Assembly (NCBI GenBank): GCA_027943245.1
Contig: JANDJZ010000060.1
Span: 62,001 to 126,000, forward strand
DNA length: 64,000 nt
Source: Acanthamoeba sp. SK_2022b
Lineage: Eukaryota > Discosea > Longamoebia > Acanthamoebidae
Reading direction: 5' to 3'
The notes under the pieces were generated by a model that was given only the letters and a program-made list of their open reading frames with translations, was not told where the DNA came from and did not search any database. The translations under genes were made by a program, and so were the position numbers. This document shows positions 31,967-43,887 of the stretch, piece by piece. The stretch's first letter is position 1. Each line of letters starts with the position of its first letter.

Positions 31967-34900
31967 ATGGAGGGACCAGTGCCCAGCGAAGCAGGGGCGG
32001 CCAGGGAGCTTCTTGATAAGCGAAAGGAAGATGAAAAAGGGAGCGAGGGGAGCCAAATGACCCGAGAAGCAAGAACGGGAGATGGCGGTTTAGAAAACGA
32101 CGAGCTTGAATCTTCACGGCGTGGAGTGGAGGCCCCCGCGCAAAAAGTGGACCTCACGGCATCGGAAATCTATCAGCTCATGAGCTACCATGTCCAGCTA
32201 AATGAGCGCCGACGGGCTCAGTTCGCGTCTATGGACAGCAGCATCCCACATTTCTTCGATGAATCGAATCTGCTCCTTGTCTACGTGCAGCAGCAAGAGC
32301 TGCGCGTCGTCAGCTGCCGCCCCTCCGCGCCGCCTGCCGAAGGCAGCCCCACCCCGCTGGCCCTCAAGGCCGGGGCGCCTCCCAAGATGAGAGAGGAGAT
32401 GCTCAGGTACCTTCTCTGTACTTTTCCTCTGTTTTTGATTATTTATAAATGCTTATTCTTATGTTGCTGGCCGTCACCTCAGGATGAGCTTCAAGACGCT
32501 CGACACACACTCCATCCTGGGCGCCAAAGTGGCGCCGGACAACAAGTACATCGCCATCCAGCGTTCGCCCACGGAGATCGTACGCGCCCCCTACACAACC
32601 CTGTCCCACCCTTCGTGTCGCGGCGCAACGTTCTCATCTTTGTCCTTTCCATCCACTCTGTCTGGTGATCAGCATTTCTTCTCGTTGGACGTGAACCACA
32701 ACGTGTCGTGGACGCAGCCGTGCAAGCGAGCCACGACTGCTCGCGTTCTGGACTTTTATTGGACCGTGCCGGACAACCTGCTCATGGTCACCACCACAGG
32801 CGTCGAGCTCTACCAACTGCCCCTCCCCGACGCGCCCAAGGTTCTCTCATTTGATAAACCCAACCCGTGTAGAGGAAGGTCGTATGGCTCACTCTCTTCT
32901 GTTTACACGATAGCCGCTGTTTGGCCAGCTGAAGCCAAAGCTGCTCAAGGAGTTCAAGGCGCCCATCAAATGGTCCATTTACTCGGTGCGCAGAGAGCCT
33001 CTTTTCGAGTCTCGTCTCGGGGGAGACCTTCCTCCCTCGTTTACTTTTGGAGGGTCAACTGATTCGGCTTTGTGTCGGTCTCTAGCCCATGCTGCGTATG
33101 TTGGTGGCCTCCGTGGGCGGCCCAGGCGGGAACACGCTGCAGGTGTTCTACTTCAAGAAGGACACGCCCATCAAGCTCCAGCGATTCGACATCGATCTCG
33201 CCAACGAACAGGATCTCCTCTTGCCGGGCGACCTCTTTTTGGCCAAACTGTATCGTGTCGCCTCCGCCTTCATGATTCATCGCAGCTTGTTTTGCTCTCT
33301 GTCATTGGTGCTCTCTTTTTTTAATCTTTATTGCTGTGATGTCACAGATACGGGCGTATCTACGCGATTCATATTCACAGGGCGAGGCGGGCGATGGTAC
33401 TCTACCAGATCACGCTGGATGCCATCACGCGAAAGCACATCTATCCGCTCCACACCACCGGCCGCATGTACCCCCACATTGTAGATAACCTCATCCTGCT
33501 GCACGATCGTGACTCCAAGGTTCGTCGTCATATTTGTTTCACCGCGCCCCCACTCTGCGACCTGTCCTCAAGCGTTTCGCCGTTCAGATTTGCATGCTGT
33601 ACGACATCAAGGACCGAGGGTCCATCCAGTTTCCGATCGTGGGCGGCCTTCCCATGCGCCCGCTCAAGGAAGATAAGACCGTTGAGCTATGTACGGAGCT
33701 CTGCCTCTCTTCTCCGGCTGGTTGCATCTTTGTTTCTCTTCCTCTTCTTCTTTGTGCTAAATCGTGCTCGACTCTCTGCGACAAACAGACAGTGACGCCT
33801 GGCGCTTTGTGAGCCCCAACCTCGTTCTCGATACCGCGAAAGGTTTCATGTGGGAAGTCGAGGTCGACCTGTCCAAAGGTGGGAACGATTTTCTCTTCTC
33901 TTCCCCCCCCTCCTTCCCCTTTCCCTCCCCAATCGTCTAACGTGCTGGTGGTGTACTAGTGGCTGTATCGTTCTCCAAGCGCGACCGGTTGGTCGAGTTC
34001 CTGGTCAGGAGGGTCGACGGCCGGCCGGTGCTCCTGCCCCTGGTCAAGACCATGATCGAGGAACAGGACTCTCTCGCGTCGATCGCGCGAACGTTTGATC
34101 TGATCAACGCCACGGCTCGCCACGCAGTCGTGCCCAGCGGAAGGTACGGCTCGTCGCCTTATGCGCCATACCGCATACGCTCCACAAAACACCTGGAAAA
34201 CGCTTACCTGAGCGCGCACGCGATAGCAGCAGACGTTCGGTAGACGGGTTGACGGCGAGAATGCCCTCCACGCAGTTTGCCAGCTCGGGCTCCCCCGCCC
34301 GCACTCCCGGTCGCGCCGTGTCCGACCCGCAGCTCGGGCGCGGACTGTCGCCGGCGTTTACGCCCAACAAATCGTCGCCCTACGCCGTTACCAACGGCTC
34401 GTCTGGGTTCCGCACGCCGCACACGCCCGTCTCTCCCTACGCCAGCACAGACTCGCCGGGACCGCAAGCGTCAACCATGTGGAGCTCGGCGCCAGAGCCC
34501 TTGCCCGCGCTGTCGTCGTCGCCTACGTCGATGCTCGTCTACTCGAATGGCCCCTCGCCCGCCGCGTCGCCTTCGTCGTCGTTCACCTCGCTCCCGGCCG
34601 TGTTCAACGGCGTTCCTGGCGTCGGCTCCCTGTCGAAGCGAAGGGCCGAGATGGGCCCGGCGCTGCGCACCAAGGACGGTCACGCAGTGATCGACCAGGC
34701 CGACATGTACGCCCACGTGTTCCTGCCGCTCGACGACGACAAGGTGCGCCCAATCTTCTCGCCGCAGCGTGTCCACGTGTGCGCGCGTTGTTCACCAACT
34801 CGCCCGGCTGGGTCGCTCCCTCCCAACAGACAACAACGAGCAGCAAATATTTTATCGCCGTCGTTACAGAGTACATTCGTAGCCTCGGCTATTACCACAT

Positions 34901-35706
34901 GCCCATCGAGGTACGCCCCACCGCCAGAGGTCCAGGATTGTTGCAGTCTTCTTATGCCGTTCTGTCTGCCTCCAAACATCAGGACTACATCTTCAAGCTG
35001 TTGATTAGCGTCCTGGTGCAGGACAAGAGGTACTATCAGCTGCATCAGTTCCTCCAGTACCACATCATCGACGACTCCGTACTCCCCCTCCCCTCTGCTG
35101 CGTGTATCCCTTGTAGGGACACGTGATCTGATGCGTGTGATCCTGGTATTACCTATGCGCGTAGGTGCATGTGGCCTGCCAACTGTTGTCGCTGGAGAAG
35201 CAATACGCGCCCGCGTATCAGCTGGCTCTCGACATGCTCAAGCGACTGGTTTCCCGGTCAAACGTGGTGGCTGATCAAATCGTGGAAGTGCTCCTTACGT
35301 CCGGCCAGGTGCGGCTCCAGATCGCTCGATTCCTGTGTGTGTGTGTGGCGTGTTTTGACACTAAGCGTTTGTTGTTGATGGTGATGCCGTGTTGCAGTTC
35401 CTGCCTGTCCTGAAATTCATCGACAGCCATAAGGACGTGCGCTACTCGGTGCGACGTATTCTGGAAGCGGCGTTCTCCTCCGGCGACGATACGCTCTTCT
35501 ACTTGGTCTACCGGTTCTTTGAGAAGCGAGGCGAGATCAACCACGAATGCGCGGCCTACACGCAGTCGTACCACCTGCTCTTCAACACGGCCAAAGGCAG
35601 CAGCAGCAAGAGCCATCCCTCCTACATCCCGACGCCTACCTCCTTTACCTCGGTAGCAACTTCGCTGTTTGCCTTAGAAAACGGGCACCCCGCAACGCTC
35701 AAGTAA
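31967..35706 (+). CDS. RMC1: RMC1/Mic1-like regulator of the Mon1-Ccz1 complex
   Basis: RMC1 is the third subunit of the Mon1-Ccz1 exchange factor, which activates Rab7 on late endosomes and autophagosomes. The start MEGPVPSEAG is at 31967 and the stop TAA at 35704. The N-terminal half is a beta-propeller: LLVYVQQQELRVV, SILGAKVAPDNKYIAIQRSP, LDFYWTVPDNLLMVTTTGVE, then YAIHIHRARRAMVLYQI. A Ser/Pro-rich disordered insert spans about 34260-34640. The Mic1 domain follows: YAHVFLPL, YIFKLLISVLVQDKRYYQLH, VACQLLSLEKQYAPAYQLAL, DMLKRL and VLKFIDSHKDV, then LFYLVYRFFEKRG. There are about 12 introns. The insert is longer than in animals. Confidence 0.9.
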
Positions 35707-35882
35707 ACGTCGCCCTCCTGCTGCGGAAACTCTTCTTTGCGCAGAGATACCTTGGTTGCGTTCCCGCCCAAAAAGCTTCCCGGCGCAAGATTGCCTGCGT
35801 TTGTTCTCAGCGTTCTGGGTGCCAGCGCACAAGCGTAAAGCCAGCACACTAGTAGAACTCTCGCCATCTGTTTGTCTTGAGG

Positions 35883-38629
35883 ATGGCGGAGTCCCGACCA
35901 CGCCGTATCGCTAAGAGGACACGGCAGCCCCCGCTGTACAACAATGTTGCAAAGGTGCAGCCACAAAGAACCCGTAACTACTGTTCAAGACTTGACATGT
36001 CCCCAAGCAGGAGGATCTGGCTGAGGCGGTCACCAATCCCGCATCCCTCAACGAACGGAAGAGGCTGTGGAGCAGTGTTAACCGTTCTCTGCCTGAAGAA
36101 GCAGGTACCCTGTTTTCCCTCTTCCCTATTTCCTTAAACAACAAATGAGCATTCAAGCTTCAATAGAAGGTTCTTTGTCAAGTCAGCTTGGGCTACTGGA
36201 CAGTATGAATCGTTCTCTGCCAGAGGAAGCAGGTACCCTTTTTGCCCTCTTAATGATTCCCTTTACCTCTAATGAATCCGCTCGCCCAGTTCTCAAGGAC
36301 CACTGGCACTGGGAACGAACAACGCAAACTGAGGCATACAACCGAGCCAGCAAGCTAGTGGCTCACCTTCCTTTCAAGCCCACAGAGGAATGGTGTTGCG
36401 AAGCCCCTCATTGTCCAGAGCTATGGGCACAGTACACAAAGGACAAAGGGATCATTCAAGCTGGTGCGTGCAACCTTTTTGATTATTTGCAATCACGCTA
36501 ACATCTGGAATCTCTACAGCTGCTGAATGGCCCAGCCAAGGCACTGTTTGCTCAGCCTTAATCCTGTTCTCTGCTAATCTTGTTTCCTGGCTTAGGTAGC
36601 GAGCATGATGTCCTGCCGCTTGTGACACCCATGGTAGTGCATGCCCTTTCAACGACAAGAGGCCTGTTTGTGTACGACGACGGAAACTTCAATCACAGGG
36701 GTCGGCAGGACGAAGTCTGTGCAACAATGCCAGACATCATCATCACAAACGTCAAGGGGAGATATAGAGCAGAAAAGGTGCCCAAGCATGCCCTCGATCA
36801 GGTAGATTCTTTGTCTTCTTTAATTTCTCAGAGAGCTTACGAAGTATGTTGGTCCATTAGGCCGACACGCCACTCAAAACAACTGCCGACTCTCTCTATA
36901 AGACCAAATGGAAGGACACTCTCGCTGTCATCGAGGTCAAGCGGGATCTGAGCAGCCAAAGTCTCTTGAAGACTGTATCCGGGCGAACCGCACTACTCCA
37001 AGTACTCGATTCGTACGCACGCGTCTCGCGGGATCGCAGAACGCCAGTCGGACACTTCTATGCAGCTGTGTGCAACCTCGAGATCATCTACTTCCTGGCT
37101 TTGACCGCCACTCCCGAGAAACTACCCGAGATAAGCATTAGCAAGGCCTATACGCTTGTTCCGGGGCCCATAGGGTCTGCGCCCAAGGGATTCCGCTTGC
37201 TGCGCTGTATGCTACTTGCTGTTAACCATCAGTACGGATGTCTCCGCCAAGCCAAGCCAGCTCTTGACAGCGGCGAGAAGGGCGATGAGGATGAGCCAAC
37301 GGGCGACAGCGATCCACACAAGCACGAGGACAGGGACAATCCTCCTTCGAAAGAGAGCAAAGACAAAGACCACGAAACAGGACAATCAGGACTTCAAGGC
37401 GCGCCTGCTTACCCCCCAGGTGCGGGCGTGCCATCGTTCAAGGTATGTTTTCATTTTTACTGGCGCTTGTGGACGAACGCTCACTGTTCGACACAGGAAC
37501 AGCAAGTTGCATTGCAGAATGGACGAGGGGAGCTATACGAAGCAGTTCTCAAGCGCCCTCTGGGCGAAAACGAGGGCCACGCGGTCTTTGCTGGCCACCT
37601 GTACAAGCAAGGCAAGAAGGTGGCCACTCTCACTCTGTGGCACTTGCCAACGCCGGTCTCATTCATCTTATTCACATGTCACATGCAGATCTATTCGCCC
37701 ACGCAGCCGCGAGATGAAGTAGCCATCAAGGTGCAACAACATTCCGACTCCAATCAGGTCCGCGCAGAGGCGCACATGTTGGAGTACCTGCGCAAGCGAG
37801 GAGTTGGAGGCGTGCCGAAAGTGCTCTTCTTTGGATTCGAGAAGAACGGCGGCATGCAAGTTGTGGTCACTGACTTGGTCGGCGTGTCGTTGAGGCAGTT
37901 ACGTGTGCCTTTCTCCCATTTTTCCCTCCGCGCCCTTATGATAACGCTAGCCACACTCTCTAACAGGCTCTATCGACAAAAGAAGCTATCGCGCACTCTC
38001 GTGCTTAGCATCGGGGAGCAGCTCTTGAATGTCGTCAGGCAGATACACGCCCACGGGATCCTACACCGCGACATCAACCCCGACAACATCATCTGCCTGC
38101 TTGATCAGCCACACCCTGGTGGCGCCCTAGCGGTACTCATCGACTTCGGTATCGCTGTCCCAATCAACGACGAGATGTGGCACCCCCTTCAGTACCCTGA
38201 CGACTACCCCTTCTGTGCTCATCAGTTCCATCCTGGTTCAGGCTCAGACCCCCTCGGCATTTGAGCTCATTGACCTTACGTTGTTTTCTCTTTACAGGCA
38301 ACTGTGGCGATGAGATGGGAGATATAGACTCGCTGGTGTTCACCATCTGCTACCTGCTCACGGGCCAACTGCCCTGGTACAAGTCCACCGTTCGGCCGAC
38401 CGACAGGGTGCCGCCGCTCAGGTGGCTGAAGAAGGCCTTCTGCTACATGGCGATCGAGGGCAACATTGCGGCCATCGCGGGCACTCAGTTCCAGAAGGTG
38501 CTGCTTGCCTATTTCCACTCCGTCACTAAGGCCAAATGGCGAAGTGCCGACAAACGCCAGTACGAGTATGTACAAGCCCAGGAGTTCCTGCAGAGGAACA
38601 GCTTCGCAATCTGCGTGAAGGAACCGTAA
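35883..38629 (+). CDS. PD-(D/E)XK nuclease-like / protein kinase fusion
   Basis: The start is MAESRPRRIAKRTRQ at 35883 and the stop TAA at 38627. After a helical N-terminus (HWHWERTTQTEAYNRASKLV) comes SEHDVLPLVTP, then MPDIIITNVK and LAVIEVKRDLSS. The D and E-x-K spacing is that of PD-(D/E)XK nucleases. A charged linker leads to a kinase domain with VAIKVQ (Lys), ILHRDINPDNII (catalytic loop), VLIDFGIAV (DFG) and DIDSLVFTICYLLTGQLPWY. All kinase catalytic residues are present. The layout resembles fungal FunK1-type proteins and nuclease-kinase effectors of the Crinkler group, so a role in genome conflict or host-microbe interaction is possible but inferred. Base composition looks less GC-rich than in neighbours. 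Splicing at 36470-36600 is uncertain. It could instead be a regulatory kinase with a dead nuclease fold. Confidence 0.75.
36075..36122 (+). repeat. Duplicated exon/intron boundary, copy 1
   Basis: The end of an exon reading VNRSLPEEA plus its donor (gcag|gtaccctg) and the first intron bases. The same block recurs at 36202-36249. Confidence 0.75.
36202..36249 (+). repeat. Duplicated exon/intron boundary, copy 2
   Basis: It reads MNRSLPEEA plus gcag|gtaccctt, near identical to 36075-36122. Splice phases of both copies are compatible, so both exons may be used in series or as alternatives. Confidence 0.75.
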
Positions 38630-38819
38630 GGTGCGGGCACTCCTTCCTGTCACTGTTGGGCGCCTGTGCTTACTTACAAGGTAACTTGTTAGGCGACCTA
38701 CGAGGCTCACCTCGACCTCCATCCGGTGGCGTTCCTCCCTCGACATGGGGCAACATAGAAAGACGGACAAATTGTATGACGGGGGAATGGTTACAGCGAG
38801 AACACGCCACTAGTGCCAC

Positions 38820-40961
38820 TCACAAATGGAAGTAGAACTGGAGAGCCGGAAGGCCCTGCTTGCTGTAGAGGGTGCACACAGGCCAGTCAGACCAGGCGTA
38901 GCGCACGCCAGTCAGGCGGGAGCCCTGTGGGACGGCCGCGGTGACGTCCACCACGGTGCCATCCTCAACGATCTCGCCCTTGGCAGCGATCCACTGGCCG
39001 TCATTGACCTGCAGCTCGTAGCCGCTGCAGTACTGCATAACCGACGCACAGCTCAGCTATCAGCAAAGAAGAATCAAGTGGGAAGATTGAAGGTGTCCAC
39101 GCAGAACAGGACAAGGAGAGGCAACCTTGGCGTCGACTTGGCAGATGTTGTCGTGCACGACCAGACCACCGGGCACGGTGTTCTTGTTGAAGTGGATGCG
39201 CGCGTGACCGGCACTGTGGCTCACCACGAAGGCGCTCGCGGCGCGCGGGTTCTGTGTGTTTTACGCCCAGCGCGCAGGGAATGTGAACGTCGGGACGAGA
39301 ACGACGGCATTCACACGATCGCCTTTTGTCTCTCGGGGTGAGGACGAACCAGATAGTCGACGTTTTGGCCGTAGGCAATGTGGTCGGCGACGAGGGCCAA
39401 GCGACGGCCCACCTCCTGCTTATTGCGCGGATGAATGTTGCCTGCAAGCAGGCGTGGTAAGTACATCACCGAACGGGAGGGAAGCGTGGCCGGAGGCAAG
39501 GGGTACCCTCAGGCGAAGTGGGGTCGCCCAGATCGATGGCCGTGGCCATGCCCACGTCAGTCAGCTCGAGGGCCTTCTCCTGAGCCTGCCTGATGTCCGC
39601 GATAGCGGTGTTGACTCCTACGACACGCGAGGCGTGTGAATGCCTGTCTTGTGTTTCTGTGCGTGCGGGGATGTGCGGCGAACCTCCGAGCCACGGGGCC
39701 AGCTGCACGAAGAGGAAGACAAGCTCCTTGCCCGAGTTGGCAAATTTACTGCGCCAATCGTTGATCATGGCCGGGAAGGCGCAGCCGTAGTACTCCGCGT
39801 GGCCGGTGTTCGACTCTCCCTGGTACCAGATCGCACCTGCAGCAGCCCACAATCAATTAATTGATGCGATGGCCTCTTGATGCCATTGGCCGCCGGGATT
39901 TAATCAAGTCAAGGCATACCCTTGAGGCTGAGGTCGAGGAAGGGCACGATCATGGCATTCCACAGGACCGAGTTGTCGTTGGGTCCAAGCTTGGCGGGCT
40001 CGACGGCCTTGTGCTCCTGCTCGGAGACCTTGCACTTGGATAGGGCGTCGGGGCTGCTCCACGCCTGCACGATCGTGCCGCCCCAGTTGGAGCTCACCAG
40101 GCCGATGGGCACCTGGTACTTGTCGTAGAGCTGCTTGCCGAAGAACCAGCACACGGCCGAGAAGTGCTGCCACGACTTGCCGCCCACCGATGTCGCGTTG
40201 GCCACGCTCCACGGCTGCTCAAGAGTCTTGAGGGCGGGCAGAGGCTGTATTCCATTCATGAGTAGGTGGGACCAGTGAGACGTCGGCAGGAGCAGGTGGC
40301 AGGCTGCAACTTGGAGGAAGCGTATGTACGTCGACGGAGATTGTGCCCTGGCCGACGGTGAGGAGTCGGACGTGCGGGTACCTGTTGGCGAGCGCGATCT
40401 CCTGTGTGGCGTTGAACGCGGTGTTGACGGTGAACTGCATGTTGCTCTGTCCGCCGCACAGCCAGACGTCGCCAAAGTAGACGTCCTCGAGCAGGACCTT
40501 CTCTGTTGCGATGTTGCCCAGCACCGTACCCGGACGTGAGTAACTTGATTTCTCAGTTTTACACGTATAAATAAATTAAACTAGCAAGGAATTACCGTCA
40601 TTGGAGACTACGAGGATGGCGTAGGGCCCGCCAGCCGCAGTCGCTGGAAGGGCGTGCACCCACTTGCGGTCCGTTCCCGAAGTGAGGTCGTAATTGCGGT
40701 TGTTGAAGGTCACGCGCACCCTCTCGTGGGCGGTTTTGGTCCAGCCCCACAGCCTCGCCACTTGCGGCGCCTTTCACACCGAACCCACGCAGCCAAGTTA
40801 GGTCGGTGTCTACGTAAAGCGACCAAAGACGGGGGGAGGGCACGAGCGAGACGCACACGCTGGAGGACCATGTGGGAACCGAGGGAGTTGGAGACGAGCT
40901 GCGCATCGGCGGCCCACACGGCGAGCAGGGTCAGAGCGAGGAGCAGGAGCAGTGACTTCAT
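38820..40961 (-). CDS. Sialate O-acetylesterase-like protein, catalytically intact
   Basis: A secreted or lysosomal SGNH-type esterase that removes O-acetyl groups from sialic acid or similar sugars. The start MKSLLLLLALTLLAVWAADA at 40961 is a clear signal peptide; the stop is TGA at 38820. Order: SNSLGSHMVLQR and VARLWGWTK, then TVLGNIATEKVLLEDVYFGD. The nucleophile block is LCGGQSNMQF (Ser codon at 40444-40446). IPIGLVSSNWGGT-like and AIWYQGESNTGHAEYYG segments follow. The Asp/His end is AIDLGDPTSPEGNIHPRNK (His codon 39431-39433). The C-terminal beta domain is YELQVNDGQWIAAKGEI. There is no membrane anchor. Sialic acid is not known to me in amoebae, so the true substrate may be another acetylated glycan. 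It lies head to tail with a paralogue. Confidence 0.9.
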
Positions 40962-41172
40962 GTCGCGGTAGTTTGTTCCTGCTGTTGGGGGCCGATGTTG
41001 GGTATTTGGTGGTGTTTGGAGGAGCTCGTGATTGGCCCATCGAGCCATTAATAAAAATTATCATGTCGTTTCTATTCGTGGGCCAAAGAGTGAGAAGAGA
41101 ATGGAGAAGTTGAACGAAAGTTGTCGCACTAACTTTTTTGCCGACCTCTACTTATCCACGCGGATGCAACGG

Positions 41173-43645
41173 CTAGGTGGTTTTGTCTTCGCCCTTGGGT
41201 TGTCGCAGAAGTAGCCTCCTGCGTAAGCACCTGCAAAGGAACAGGCCTCCCACCAACACTGCGACCACCACTGCCCACACCAGCACCAGATCTGGGTCTG
41301 CTGCGCTTGGCTCGACCACCTCGCCGCGAAGTTGCGCCGATGCTCCTTCGGAGTCGCTGGCGTCTGCTTCCGGCAACTCAAACATGAACGGCAGGACGGG
41401 CAGACCGTTGTCGTTATTGAAGAGCGAGCACACCGGCCAGTCGCCCCAGCCATAGCGGACGGCAACGATAGCCAGCGGGGCCTTGCGTAGAGGGTGTGGT
41501 CGCAGGTGAGGCAAGGTCGACTGCGGCAGCTCGATGTCAACCTGCGCGCGGTTGTGCGGGGTGATCGAGCCCACGGCGTTGAACCACCGCCCGTTATTCA
41601 TGTAGAGCTCGTACTCGGCACAATGCTACAGTTGAAAAATGACAGTGAGACACACTGTCCGCACTGCACGTACGGCGAAGTGCAGCGTGGCCGATTCAAG
41701 CACCTGGGGAAAAGGGCAGCTGGCGTTTCGCGTAACTAGCTCGACATACGGATCAAAGGACACTCGCACCTTCCCACAGGGAAAACCAGAGAGGAGCTGA
41801 GCTGCGATGGCCTTAGGATACTGGAGCGTGTTCGCACGCATGTAACAGACTCGGAGAGTCAGCAGAAGGCAAACGAGAAGTGAAGCGTGAGTCTCAGCAC
41901 ACCTGAGGGCTCGAGCTCGCTCCGTGGAGGAGCCGGTCCGCTTCGAGCACCAAGCGACGAGCCACTTCCCTCTTGTGGCGGGGAAGATATGGTTCTGGAA
42001 CAGGCCCACGGCAAATAAACGGTAAGCGAGTTGTTGCTCACCACTAGCGCCACAACAAATCAATTTTAAGATACGTTCAGGATCTCCCAGGTCAACGGCA
42101 GACGCCATGCCCACCAAAGGTAACATCTCTGACACGTTCTGCTGCACGCGACGAAGCTCGGCCATGCCGGAACGGGTGCCTGGTACCGCCGATCAATGCA
42201 CAACTTGTGATCACTACAGCTAACCGAGCGGGCTCGGCTAAGGAAAACTTACCGTAGATGTGCGGCGCCAGCTGAACGTACAAGAAGGCCAGCCCTCGCG
42301 TATTTGGAGCCCACTTTGATCGCCATTCAGAAATCAGCGCTGGAAAGCCGCACTGGTAGGTCCCCAATCGACTGGGCGGGATAGTGGACTCATCATCCTT
42401 TCACTTACACTTCCATGCGTAAGCAGTGACGAACCTGTCGGCCTCGCCGTGGTACCAGACAACGCCTGAATGTTGGAATATTGTCAGCGTTACTCTGAAC
42501 TCTCGACCCAGCGCAATCAGCATTACCAGATAGCGTCATGTCCAAGAGAGGCACGACCATTGCGTTCCAAAATAAGGAGGTCTCCTCCTTGGCCCTCCCG
42601 GTAACTGTCCAGAGCCCGACGTGAAGGGAGGTGATGGTAACAGTCAGCACGCGCGGCGAGGGTGTGGCGTGGACAGGTCGTACGGTCTCCGGTGCAGGCG
42701 ATCACAGTTGGCAGGCTGCTCCAATTCTGCTGACAGATGATGGCAATGGAAACGTTAGAATAGCGAGCGGGCGATATGCTATTTCGGTGTGGTGGGTACC
42801 TTGAGAGTGGAGCGTGGCCAGGTCGCAACCATCAGGCCGACTGGTACTTTGTGCTTGTCATAGAGCTCTCTCCCGTACAACCAGCACAATGCCGAGAACG
42901 AGTCCAGTGAACTTTTGGCCAGATTCCACCTATCCTGTTTATTGGACTCTGCTAACGGCTGTTGGGAAGAAGTTGGATATGGATTAGTGCGTGAGCTTGT
43001 GAACTAAAGCGCGTGATGAAGTTGAGCGGTACACCTCGAAAGCCATCGTGCGATAGATGCTAAGCAGTCGCACGAGCGGGTAATCGTCCATGGCTTGCGC
43101 TTCCTGCGAAGCGTTGAACACATCCTTGATGCGCAGCTGCATGTTCTCTTGTCCAGCACAGAACCATACATCACCGAAGTACACGTCCTCGATTACCGCA
43201 CTGCCTGACAAAAGTTTGAGAAAAGGATGACATACGGGGTTGTGCGTCTAACGTGTACCGGAGGCCAGACTGGAGACTGTGAGGGTGTAGGGGCCGCCAG
43301 CGGCGGTTGGCGGAAGGGAGGCCAACCACTTCTTCTCTGAGTTGGCCCAAGCAGAAACGACCACGGGGAGCCCGCCCGGCCCGGCCAGCTCCACCTTGAC
43401 CTCCTCTCCCTCTGCCTGCGCCCATCCCCACACCTGCGCTGACTCAGGCGCCTTCCTCACAGGTGGTCATTTTAGTTACCGCCCTTAAAGTAACATGTTG
43501 TATAAAATGATTAACAGAGGGGTACCCGCTGAAGGACCATGTGCGAGGAAAGCACACTGGACACAAAGTTGGCGGTTCTTGCGGCAGGTGTGTAGGCAAC
43601 AACTATCACTGCCACGAACAGCAGCGAAGACCAGTTGCCTCGCAT
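41173..43645 (-). CDS. Sialate O-acetylesterase-like pseudoenzyme with C-terminal membrane anchor
   Basis: A paralogue of the gene just downstream on the same strand. The start is MRGNWSSLLFVAVIVVAY at 43645 (signal peptide) and the stop TAG at 41173. Shared blocks are LSSHMVLQR, SAQVWGWAQ, VIEDVYFGDVWFCAG, SLFWNAMVVPLLDM, VVWYHGEAD, CGFPALISEWRSKW, SAVDLGDPE and YELYMNNGRWFNAVG. The nucleophile motif QSNM is QENM (Glu codon 43146-43148). The IHPRNK motif is YLPRHK, with Leu for His (codon 41984-41986). Esterase activity is therefore unlikely. Unlike the paralogue it ends in a TM helix (LVLVWAVVVAVLVGGLFL) and a basic tail (CRCLRRRLLLRQPK), giving a type I membrane protein. A glycan-binding surface role is inferred. 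Confidence 0.85.
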
Positions 43646-43887
43646 CCGCCAGATGCCTCAAAGGGCAAGAAAAAGAGTGCACACTTGGTGTCAAGAGAGG
43701 AAGCTTACTTGCGTACCATAAACATGTCCCAATCTGAGCTGACGTCACCTTGCTTGTTTAGTCATTCATGCCTTTTCCCGCGCACAGCAACCAAGTGAAT
43801 GGTATCAAACCAACTGCACCGCTTGCACGACATCTCATGTTTTTGTCCTTGAACATGCTTTAGACAGTGTGTAAGTAGGGCTGAAAT

